Shown here: in pieces, positions 20,481-31,458 of the stretch | Layout: every line of letters starts with the position of its first letter | How positions within the stretch are numbered: the stretch's first letter is position 1 | NCBI RefSeq assembly: GCF_007565055.1 | Contig: NC_044552.1 | Coordinates: 146,487,358 to 146,551,357 of the forward strand | Direction of reading: 5' to 3' | From: Rhinopithecus roxellana | Lineage: Eukaryota > Chordata > Mammalia > Primates > Cercopithecidae | DNA: 64,000 nt | Made by a program: the position numbers and the translations under genes | The notes under the pieces: model-generated | Databases searched by the model: none | Told to the model about the DNA's origin: nothing | Seen by the model: only the letters and a program-made list of their open reading frames with translations

Positions 20481-22195
20481 ATGAAAGTGAAAGAAGAAAA
20501 AATTGTGAAGCAATGAGAAAGCGTGTGTTGCATCTTGTGGCCCTGTTTAATAGATAAGAAAAGAGAGGGCTGATAATATTTGTCAATGCACACAGACAGT
20601 GAGCTGAAATATTGCAGGATCCTAGCACAGTTATGATTTCAACTATGACTCAGTGCTGGAATGGGGAACCTGTACCACTTCTCTAATTTCAACAAAGTTC
20701 AACATAATTATTTATCCTTTATTCATATAAATCTAATTTACATTAGTCAAATTGAACTTAATTCATTTTATGGGATCTGAAAATGTATAGAAACCAATTC
20801 CAGAACTTCTGCTTCCAACAATGGTGGAAAACATGTTTTAGACTAAAAATAAATGATAAAGTGGTATAAAATATTTTTTAAAATTCATTAAGGGCAACAA
20901 AGAGAATTTCTACTTCCGGAAAGGATATAGTCAGTGTGGTGTGGCAGGCCAACACTTGGGCTAACAACAATGAGAAAAACCTAGGGAAATTATATATATT
21001 TATAAAGGAATCAGAGGGTTTTAAAAGCAAGAACTAAATGGGTTAAAATTCCAGAGAAATGAGAACTTTCCGGTAATGATTTGATGATGTCCACAATGTT
21101 TTTCCCTTGGCAAAATTGCCACTTTGGAATGCAAGCTAAGGATGAGGCTGAGTCAAGGCAGAAAGATGCAACTGGGGAAAAAGTTAAACTAACAAAACTT
21201 TTAGCAGTTATATGGGGCTTTGGTGACTCACTGAAGATGTGAGAAACCCCAAATATATGATGACTAAGACATTGACTGAAGTTTGAGATGGTATAGAGGC
21301 TAAAACAGTAGCACCTAAACTTCTGCAATGCAAAGTAAAATCCCCTGCAGCATCATGGTGCTAGAGAATCAATGAACTGCTATGGAAAAGAGGAGCCCAG
21401 AAACAAAAGAAGGTAAAATATAAAAATATAAGAGGGAGTAGGGAATTGACATTGATGATCTACAGGTGGTTTTTTGATGTGGATATTTACAGATTCTGAG
21501 CAAAGCTACAGGCTGTCCCTCATAGAAAACAACAACAGAGATCTCTAGCCTTCACAGAAGACTATAGAGTGTCCCAAATACATTGCCAGTCTTCCTTTCA
21601 AGAGAGTTGCTGCATTTTGAAGCTTTATAGAGCAGGAGGTTAAAGAGCTAAACTGAAAACTTGCTGTTATCTTTTAGGGCTGGGAAGACAGAGATCCACC
21701 AGGCTCTCAATTGAAAGCCCTGGAGGGCTACACCCTAAGAACAGATGTGAATCGGAGGTACACTTAGCAAAACTGAAACCAGCTTCTGATTCAGAATAAT
21801 CTCTGACTCGATTGAGGTGATCAACGGCTATTCCACCTGCCCAACAGAAGAAAAAGGGAACACTTTTGGGTGGAAGGCAATATCATTTGTACCCTTCATG
21901 ATTTTATTATACATAATGTCTAACATTTTTTAAATTACTAGACATGGAAGATCAAGTTCATTTGCCCAATAATCAAGAGAAAAAAACACACAATAGAAAC
22001 ACAATTATAGATGATCAAGATATTATAATCAGCAAACAAGAATTTACAAATAATTTTTATGAATATGACTAAGAAAATAAAGTGCAAAGTCGATGAGGAA
22101 ATGGACAATTTTTGACAAAAGTAATCTATAAAAAAGATTTCTTTAGGCCTTCTAAATCTGAAAAAATATAATATCTTCAGTTAAGAAATCAATAT

Positions 22196-22640
22196 ATGGA
22201 GAAAACTGCAGTAGAAGGGGTCAATAGAGATAGCAGTGGGTCCAACAGCCAAGAAAGTAAGGTGGCGGGCATACAGATAGTGATGCACACAGGGGCAAAA
22301 AAAGTCATAATGGGAAAGCCATGTGGAGGCAGCAGTGTGCCTGATGTCCAAGGAAGCATGCATAGGAGGTACACGTGGTGGCAGTTGTATGCCCAGCAAA
22401 AGAAGCACCAGGGAGGTGAAGGTGAGAGTAAGTTAGCAATGTGTCCAAGGTGAAGGGATGCACAGTTAGCAATGTGTCCAACAGCCAGAAAGGTGGAGGC
22501 AGGGGCATGGAGGCAGTGGCATGTCAAACAACGCAGGGTTTGGTAGGGAGAATAGTTCAAAAGTGATGACTTGCCTGGAGATGAAAGCAGGAGTGATGAG
22601 TTGGCCATGGCAGTACCTAGCATTTTCAGGAAATTAATTG
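22196..22640. repeat. Decayed minisatellite-like block
   Basis: GTTAGCAATGTGTCCAA occurs at 22432 and again at 22465 (period 33), and TCCAACAGCC at 22241 and 22477, with recurring GTGGAGGCAG words. It is GC-richer than its surroundings. It also carries a 144-codon minus-strand frame (22189-22623) that I take as a by-product of the repeats. Confidence 0.5.
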
Positions 22641-22769
22641 TGTAAAGGAGGATTGATCCATAAAGTATCTATATTGAAGCTAATGGAAGCTGGATTTCTC
22701 TCTGTGGGAAAAGAAATTTACAAATATGAAAAGAGGAAGAGAAAAAAATAGCTCATTGCTATTGTTATG

Positions 22770-22860
22770 GTAAGAAGGAAGAAGGAAGGAAGGAAAGAGC
22801 AAAAGGAAGGAAAGAAGGAAAAAGTGAAAGGGAAGGGAGGAAAGAAACAAAAAAAGAAAC
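22770..22860. repeat. GA-rich low-complexity tract
   Basis: Runs of GAAG/GGAAAG units. Confidence 0.85.
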
Positions 22861-23285
22861 AATTATCCGGGCAAAAGCGAATATGTCTGTGTACATATAC
22901 ATGAATACATACATATATTTCAAAATTCTGACCATGGAGAGAGCCTAGTTGCAATGACACCCCAGTGGCAATTAACATATCAAGTATGTAGATTCCAATT
23001 TCCAAAACAAACAACAAGGACTCCTTGTAAAAGTAGATGATGCAAGGATAGAGGTAGGGAAATTTCAAGATAAGCCTGGAACACTGGATAGTAATGAACT
23101 ATGGTTTGAATGGTGGCATTTATCGCTGTCCATTTTCTGATTTGAAAGACTTGGCGATTACTCTGTAGGAGAGTGTCTTTGGGAGAAGTAGTAATAGGAA
23201 TATTTAGAGATGATAGGACATAAGGATTTCAACTTGCTCTCAAAATATTCACAAAAAGGTATTATATCCTCGAGCATACACACAT

Positions 23286-23343
<58 letters not shown>
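23286..23343. repeat. (TCTA)n microsatellite, about 14 units
   Basis: Uninterrupted TCTA (GATA-class) tetranucleotide repeat, probably polymorphic. Confidence 0.97.
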
Positions 23344-26300
23344 ATCTTTAAAAAGAGAGATGGAGCAAATATGAAACTATTAACTGGGGAATCTGGATGA
23401 AGAGAATGAGGGAGTTCATTCTACTGTTCTTGCAACTTTTCTGATAAAAATATTTCAAAGTAAATTATTTCAAAATTAAAATTAAAAACTCAATGTATGA
23501 GTTTAACAATAAGTTGGACACTATTGAATACAAGACTTGTGAACTGGAAACATATCAATGAAAAATTTACAAAGTGAAACATGGAAGAAAAAGGGAAAGG
23601 GAAAAAATAAGAAACAAATGTAAGAGACATACAAGACAAGTATGAAAGGTCTACCATGTAAAATTGAAGTTTCAGAGAGCAACGAGAAAGAAATATAGCA
23701 GAAGCAGTATTCAAAGGGATAATGGTGGGAATTTTCTAAAGCAGACAAAATACATTTAATCCACTGATTAAGAAGCTCAGCAAACCCTTAAGCAGGATAA
23801 GGATAGAGAAAACCACAATTATGCAACTCAGATTAAAACTGCTAAACCAAAGACAGAGAAGATGGAAAAACCAGCCAGAAGAAAAAAGACACATTATCTA
23901 CAAAGGAGCAACAATGAGACTGGCGGCTGTCTCTAATAGCAACAATAGAAGCCAGAAGATAATGGAATGCTATCTGTAGAGTACTGAAAGAAACTAAAGG
24001 CCAACATGTGAAAAACAACCTTCAAAAATGAACGTTAAATGACATTTTCAGAAAAAACAAACAAACAAACAACAAAAAGAAGCAAAAAGGAAACAAAAAA
24101 CCAAAATTCACATAATTTATTGCTAGGAGTTTTACACTGAAATGCTGAAGGGATTTCTATCAGCAAAAGTAAAAAATGATCTCATTTGAAAAGATGGAAA
24201 TTCAAGGAGGGAATGAAAAATATTGGATGGGTAAATATGTTGGTAACTATAAATGAATATTGACTACAAAAAATTATGTTGAATAACTGAAAGATGGAAA
24301 ACACAGCCACTTGAAGGATAAATGTATGGTCAAAAAGCATGCAGGAAAAACTTCTTTAAAAGAGTTACTTCATACTCTGGGTTGGCAGATGCAATAAGCA
24401 GGGGTGCATCAAAAGTAACGGAGAAGGTGATTAGCTGGTGTACTTCAGCAGGAGCAATCAGATGAATTGACTTCTCTATATCCCACTATTAGCCACAAGC
24501 TACGCAGCAGCCTGCAGGTGGGAGCAATGACCGTGCATGCGTGGGTCAGTGTGCTACATACAGTAAGTACAGGATGGTACCAGTTCCTAGTGAGAGGACA
24601 CAGATGAATAGAAGAGACTGAAATGATATACAATAAGCCAGTAACTAATGTTGCCACTAGAGATGGTGTTAGAGGAAATAGTTTTATCTACATTATATGA
24701 ATCTTTCACAATAAAAATGTATTCATATACTACTTGTATAATTAGATATTTGAAAATGAATAATTTTGTATAGGAAATATATGTTTGACTCCGTGCAATA
24801 AATACTGACATCAACATCAAAATAAAGCATTTCTAAAAATCACCTGGAAATAAAAATACAGTCTTCTAGATAACTCCTGTATCAAAGAAGAAAAAAGAAT
24901 CCTGATAATGTAATATAATCTTGTAAATTGTAGCCAAATCTTACCTATGAGAAATTTTGTTTAAAATAACATAAATGTATAACTCAGAAATTAAAAAGGA
25001 GAAAATAAATCAAAAGAAAGTAAAAGAAAAAAATCTGAAAGCAATGACTTAGACAGGAGAAAGCCAAACATTATAATGTATTGATAAAAACAGTGATCTT
25101 GTATTTGAAAAGTTATAAAAACAATACAAACCAATCAATCCCTGGCAAGTCTGGCCAAAGGAAACCAACGAGAACACAAATACAATATTAGAAAACAGAA
25201 AAGGGGTATAATCAAAGGAATTATAATTTTAAAAAAACTTTTTTTTTACTTTTCTGAATATAAAATTTTAAAATAGATATTTTTTAGGAAACTACAAACG
25301 ACCAATTTGCCTGAATAAAATATAAGAAACTGCAATAGATCAATATCCATAGAAAAGCTGAAAATTTGGTCAAAAAATACTGTAAAATGGCTCTAGGCCA
25401 CGTTGGTTTTCTCTGAAATTTTTACCAAATACTGATGAATAGTTAAGTTCTGTATTACTTGTTACAAAACTATAGAAATCATAACTTTCATACAATAAAC
25501 CTGATAAATACGTCAAAAAACTATGGGCCAATCTATCTAATAAGCACAAATAAAAATAGTCTATTATGAAATGTCAAATCCAACAGTATACTAAAAGAGT
25601 AATACACTTTACCTGATCAAATTTATTCAAGAGTACGAAAATTGTTCAAACTTGGGAAATATGCTAATGTAATCTTGGTAGATGCTAAAGGACATTTTAT
25701 AAATGTTAACATTACTTTTGATTAAAATTCCTAGCGTGCCAAGGGAAAAGCAGATTTTCTTAACTTGGTAAGGAGTATTGTTTAGAAATCCAAAGCCAAT
25801 ATAATACTTAATAATGAAATACTGAAAATAATCACATTAAAGTGATAAATAACAGAACATGGGAGCACAAGAGGAAAAACTAGGGACTCTTCCAAGATGG
25901 CCTAATAGGAACAGCTCCAGTCTGCAGCTCCCAGTGAGATTGACACAAAAGACAGGTGATTTTTGCATTTCTAACTGAGGTACTTGGTTCATCCCATTGA
26001 GACTGGTTGGACAGCGGGTGCAGCCCACAGAGGGCAAGCCAAAGGAGGGTGGGGTGTCACCTCACCCAGGAAGCACAAGAGGTCAGGGGATTTCCCTTCC
26101 CTAGCCAAGGGAAGCCATGAGAGACTGTACCGGGAGGAACAGTACACTGCTGCCCAAATACTGCGCTTTTCCATGGTCTTCAAAACTGGCAGACCAGAAA
26201 ATTCCCTCCAGTGGCTGGCTTGGTTGGTCCCATGCCCATGGAGTCCAGCAAGCTAAGATTCATTGGCCTGAAATTCTCGCTGCAAGGGCAGCAGTCTGAA

Positions 26301-27043
26301 ATTGACCTGGGATGCTGGAGCTTGGCAGGGGGAGGGGCATCCACCATTGCTGAGGCTTGAGTAGGCGGTTTTACGCTCATAGAGTAAACAAAGCTGTCGG
26401 GAAGTTTGAACTGGGCAGAGCCCACTAAAGCTCAGCAAGGATGACTGCCTCTCTAGATTCCTCCTCTGTAGGCAGGGCATGTCTGAACAAAAGGCAGCAG
26501 CCCCAGTCAGGGACTTATAGATAAAATCCTCACCCCCTGGGACACAGCACGTGGGGGAAAGAGCAGCTGTGGGGACAGTTTCTCCAGACTTAAATGTCCC
26601 TGCCTTACAGTTCTGAAAAGAGCAGTGGTTCTCCCAGCATGGTGGTTGAGCTCTGATAATGGACAGATTGCCTCCTCAAGTGGGTCCCTGACACCTGTGT
26701 AGCCTGCCTGGGAGACAACTCCCAGTAGGGGCCGAGAGACATCTCATAAAGGAGAGATCTGGCTGGCATCTGGCGGGTGCCCCTCTGAGACAAAGCTTCT
26801 AGAGGAAGGATCAGGAAGCAATATTTGCTGTTCTGCCACCTCCTCTGGTGATACCCAGGAAAACAGGGTCTGGAGTGGACATCCCGCAAACTCCAACAGA
26901 CCTGCAACTGAGGGACCTGACTGTTAGAAGGGAAACTAACTAACAGAAAGGAATAGCATCAACATCAACAAAAAGGACATATACACTAAAACTCCATTTG
27001 TAGGTCACCAACATCAAGACCAAAGGTAGATAAAACCACAAAG

Positions 27044-28089
27044 ATGGGGAGAAACCCAAGCACAAAGGCTAAAAATTCCAAGAACCAGAATGCCTCTTCT
27101 CCTCCAAAGGATCACAACTCCTCATCAGCAAGGGAACAAAACTGAATGGAGAATGAGTTTGATGTGTTGACAGAAGTAGGGTTCAGAAGGTGAGTAATAA
27201 CAAACTTCTCCGAGCTAAAGGAGCATGTTCTAACCCATCGCAAGGAAGCTAAAAACGTTGAAAAAAGGTTAGAGGAATGACTAAGTAGAATAACCAGTGT
27301 AGAGAAAAACATAAATGACCTGATGGGGCTGAAAAACACAGCACAAGAACTTCATGAAGCACACACAAGCTTTCAATAGCTGATTAGATCAAATGGAAGA
27401 AAGGATGTCAATGATTGAAGATCAAATTAATGAAATAAAGTGAGAAGACAAGACTAGAGAAAAGAAGAGTGAAAAGAAATGAACAAAGCCCCCAAGAAAT
27501 ATGGGACTATGTGAAAAGACCAAATCTACATTTGATTGGTATACTGGAAAGTGACGGAGAGAATGGAACCAAGTGAGAAAACACTCTTCAGGATATTATC
27601 CAGGAAAACTTCCCCAACCTAGCAACACAGGCCAAGATTCAAATTCAGGAAACACAGAGAATACCACAAAGATATTCCTCGAGAAGAGCAACCCCAAGTC
27701 ATACAATCATGAGATTCACCAAGATTGAAATGAAGGAAAAAAATGTTAAGGCAGTCAAAGAGAAAGATTGGGTTACCCATAAAGGGAAGCCCATCGGACT
27801 AACAGTGGATCTCTTGGCAGAAACCCTGCAAGCCAGAAGAGAGTGGGGGCCAGTATTCAACATTCTTAAAGAAAAGGATTTTCAACACAGAATTTCATAT
27901 CCAGCCAAACTAAGCTTCATAAGGGAAAGAGAAATAAAATCCTTTACAGACAAGAAAATGCTGAGAGATTTTGTCACCACCAGGCCTGCCTTACAAGAGC
28001 TCCTGAAGGAAGCACTAAACATGGAAAGGAACAACGGGTACCAGCCACTGCAAAAACATGCCAAATTGCAAAGTCCATTGACGCTGTAA
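27044..28089 (+). pseudogene. L1 ORF1 remnant (middle L1)
   Basis: The L1 RNA-binding chaperone frame is broken by several stops and shifts. The last 126 residues remain open (27709-28089), covering the C-terminal domain with PAKLSFIRERE and RDFVTTRPALQELL. Confidence 0.88.
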
Positions 28090-28336
28090 AGAAACTGCAT
28101 CAACTAATGGGCAAAACAACCAGATAGCATCACAACGACAGGATCAAATTCACATATAGTAATATTGACCCTAAATGTAAATGTGCTAAATGCCCCAATT
28201 AAAAGACACAGACTGGCAAATTGGATAAACAGTCAAGACCCATTGGTGTGCTGTATTCAGGAGATGTATCTCATATGCAAAGATACACATAGGCTCAAAA
28301 TAAAGGGATGGAGGAAGATCTACCAAGCACATGGAA

Positions 28337-28339
<3 letters not shown>

Positions 28340-28380
<41 letters not shown>
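28340..28380. repeat. Poly-A tract of about 40 nt
   Basis: An A-run at the site where L1 ORF2 natively has a short A-rich stretch, so probably an expansion and not a new insertion tail. A similar run lies at about 29886-29919. Confidence 0.85.
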
Positions 28381-28383
<3 letters not shown>

Positions 28384-28415
28384 GGGTTGCAACCCTAGTC
28401 TCTGATAAAACAGAC

Positions 28416-28545
28416 TTTTTTCATTATCATACTTTATGTTCTAGGGTACATGTGCACAACATGCAAGTTCGATACATAAGGTATACATGTGCCATGTTGG
28501 TTTGCCACACCCATCAACTTGCAGCACTATTCATAATAGCAAAAA
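28416..28545 (-). mobile_element. Tiny twin-primed (5'-inverted) L1 insertion
   Basis: A T-run leads into the reversed L1 3' end (ACTTTATGTTCTAGGGTAC to CACACCCATCAAC). This switches at about 28519 to sense L1 text (TTGCAGCACTATTCATAATAGC). Flanks repeat ATAAAACAGAC on the left (about 28405-28415) and right (about 28546-28557). Head-to-head L1 parts within one target duplication are the mark of twin priming. Confidence 0.75.
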
Positions 28546-29875
28546 TAAAACAGACCTTAACCAACAAAGATCAAAGAGACAAAGAAGGCAGTTACATAAT
28601 GGTAAAGGGATCAATGCAACAAGAAGAGCTAACTATCCTAAACATATATGCACCAATACAGGAGGACCCAGATTCATAAAGGAGACCTACAAAGAGACTG
28701 AGACTCCCACACAAAAACAATGGGAGACTTTAATATCCCACTGTCAATATTAGAAAGATCAACAAGACGGAAAATTAACAAGGATATCCAGGACTTGAAC
28801 TCAGCCCTGGACCAAGCAGACCTAATAGATATATACAGAACTCTCCACCCCAAATCAACAAAATATACATTCTTCTCAGCACCACATCACACTTATTCTA
28901 AAATGGACCAGGAGGAGTGTTTGGAAGTAAAACACTACTCAGCAAATGTGAAGAACAGAAATTTTAACAAACTGTCTCTCAGACCACAGTGCAATCAAAT
29001 TAGAACTCAGGATTAAGAAACTCACTCAAAATCACACAACTACATGGTAACTGAACAATCTGCTCCTGAATGACTACTGGGTAAATAATGAAATGAAGGC
29101 AGAAACAAAGACGTTCTTTGAAATCATTGAGAACGAAGACACAATGTACCAGATTTTCTGGGACACATTTAAAGCAGTGTTTAGGGGGAAATTTATAGCA
29201 CTAAATGCCCACAAGAGAAAGCAAGAAAGATCTAAAATCGACACCCTAACATCACAATTAAAATAACTAGAGAAACAAGAGCAAACAAATTGAAAAACTA
29301 GCAGAAGACAAGAAATAACTAAGATCAGAGTAGAACTGAAAGAGATAGAGACATAAAAAAAAAAAAAAAAACCTTAAAAAAATCAGTGAATCCAGGGTCT
29401 GGTTTTTTGAAAAGACCAACAAAACTGATAGACTGCTAGCAAGAATAATAAGGAATAAAAGAGAAGAATCAAATAGATGCAATAAAAAATGATAAAGGGG
29501 ATATCACCACAAATCCCACAGAAATACAAACTACCATCAGAGAATACTATAAACACCTCTACGCAAATAAACTAGAAAATCTAGAAGAAATGGATATATT
29601 CCTGGACACATACACCCAAGACTAAACCAGGAAGAAGTCATATCTCTGAATAGATCAATAACAGGTTCTGAAATTGAGACAATAATTAATAGCCTACCAA
29701 TCGAAAAAAGTTCAGGACCAGATGGATTCACACCCGAATTCTACCAGAGGTACAAAGACGAGCTGGTACCATTCCTTCTGAAACTATTCCAATCGATAGA
29801 AAAAGAGGTAATCCTCCCTGACTCATTTTAGGAAGCCAGCATCATCCTGACACCAAAGCCTGGCAGAGACACAAC

Positions 29876-29920
<45 letters not shown>

Positions 29921-31088
29921 AAGAATATTTTAGGTCAATATCCCTGATGAACATCGATGCAAAAATCCTCAATAAAATATTGGCAAACCGAATCCAGCAG
30001 CACATCAAAAACCTTATCCACCACAATGAAGTCGGCTTCATCCCTGGGATGCAAGGCTGGTTCAACATATGCAAATTAATAAATGTAATCCATCACATAA
30101 ACAGAACCAATGACAAAACCCACATGCTTATCTCAATAGATGCAGGAAAGGCCTTCAACAAAATTCAACAGCCCTTCATGCTAAAAACTCTCAATAAACT
30201 AGGTATTGATGGGATGTATCTCAAAATAATAAGAGCTATTTATGACAAACCCATAGCCAATATCATACTGAATGGGCAAAAACTGGAAGCATTCCCTTTG
30301 AAAACTGGCACAAGACAAAGATGCCCTCTCTCACCACTTCTATTCAACATAGTATTGGAAGTTCCGGCCAGGTCAATCAGGCAAGAGAAAGAAATAAAGG
30401 TTATTCAACTAGGAAAAGAGGAAGTCAAATTGTCTCTGTTTGCAGATGACATGATTATATATTTAGAAAACCCCATCATCTCAGCCCAAATCTCCTTAAG
30501 CTGATAAGCAACTTCAGCAAAGTCTCAGGATACAAAATTAATGTGCAAAAATCACAAGCATATCTATACACCAATTACAGACAAACAGAGAGTCAAATCA
30601 TGAGTGAACTCCCATTCACAATTGCTAAGAAGAGAATAAAATACCTAGGTATCCAACTTACAAGGGATGTGAAGGACCTCTTCAAGGAGAACTACAAACC
30701 ACTGCTCAATGAAATAAAAGAGGACACAAACAAATAGAAGAACATTTCATGCTCATGGATAGGAAGAATTAATATCATGAAAATGGCCATACTTCCCAAG
30801 GTAATTTATACATTCAATGCTATCCCCATCAAGCTACCACTGGTTTCCTTCACAGAATTGGAAAAAACTACTTTAAAGTACATATGGAACCAAAAAAGAT
30901 CCTGCATAGCCAAGACAATTCTAAGCAAAAAGAATAAAGCTGGAGGCATTACACTACCTGACTTCAAACTATACTATAAGGCTACAGTAACCAAAACAGT
31001 ATGGTACTGGTACCAAAACAGATATATAGACCAATAGAATAGATCAGAGTCCTCAGAAATAACACCACACATCTACAACCATCTGATC

Positions 31089-31143
31089 ATTGTTTTTTTT
31101 TGTTTTGTTTTTTTTTTTTTACTTCTTCATGTGCCATATGGTT

Positions 31144-31227
<84 letters not shown>

Positions 31228-31228
31228 T
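31089..31228 (-). repeat. Double L1 tail: poly-T, 22-nt spacer, (TTTC)n
   Basis: Read on the plus strand, a T-rich tail (31091-31119) is followed by about 22 non-L1 bases (ACTTCTTCATGTGCCATATG), then (TTTC)n at 31142-31228, then the normal L1 3' end (ATTATACTTTAAGTTC). In the L1 sense this is element, A-rich tail, short unique segment, second A tail. Confidence 0.85.
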
Positions 31229-31458
31229 ATTATACTTTAAGTTCTAGGGTACATGTGCATAACGTGCAGGTTTGTTACATATGTATACTTATGCCATGTT
31301 GGTGTGCTGCACCCATCAACTCGTCAGCACCCATCAATTCATCATTTATATCATGTATAACTCCCCAATGCAATCCCTCCCTCCTCCCCCCTCCCCCCTC
31401 CCCATGATAGGCCCCAGTGCGTGATGTTCCCCTTCCCGAGTCCAAGTGATCTCATTGT

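Larger units (their letters stand above)
20820..25865 (+). mobile_element. Ancient L1 (L1M/HAL1-like), plus strand, left part
   Basis: Decayed L1 text in the sense direction: ORF1-like words near 23480-23600 (AAAAACTCAATGTATGAG), 23830-24000 (CTGCTAAACCAAAGACAGAG) and ORF2-like text after 24830. All frames are broken. It is interrupted by an unassigned GC-richer block at 22196-22640 and low-complexity tracts. It resumes at 38705 after the nested younger L1s. Boundaries and subfamily are uncertain. Confidence 0.6.
28138..31037 (+). pseudogene. L1 ORF2 remnant (middle L1), 5' and central part
   Basis: Endonuclease-like text (NVNVLNAPIKRHRLANWI near 28180; DFNIPLSILERS near 28724) and reverse transcriptase text with FADDM near 30445 are present across several frames. 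A long A-run (about 28340-28380) and a small inverted L1 piece (28416-28545) break the endonuclease. The C-terminal part is at 37401-38488. Confidence 0.88.
25866..31088 (+). mobile_element. Middle-aged near-full-length L1 (L1PA-type), left part
   Basis: The 5'UTR start is visible as CCAAGATGGCCTAATAGG near 25892, with the ORF1 ATG near 27044 and ORF2 from about 28138. The copy runs to 31088, where the young L1 interrupts it, and resumes at 37401 with the same target words. It is clearly older than the inner L1, with many frame breaks and expanded A-runs. Confidence 0.92.

Noticed and set aside
22189..22623. 144-codon minus-strand frame
   Set aside because: Read from a decayed repeat block; composition follows the repeats and two other frames over it are also open.
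23286..23343. Regular repeats considered as CRISPR-like
   Set aside because: Pure tetranucleotide microsatellite without spacers, in a primate genome.
28340..28380. A-run taken as the tail of a new insertion
   Set aside because: No inserted body or target duplication; L1 ORF2 has a short A-rich stretch at this place, so expansion is simpler.
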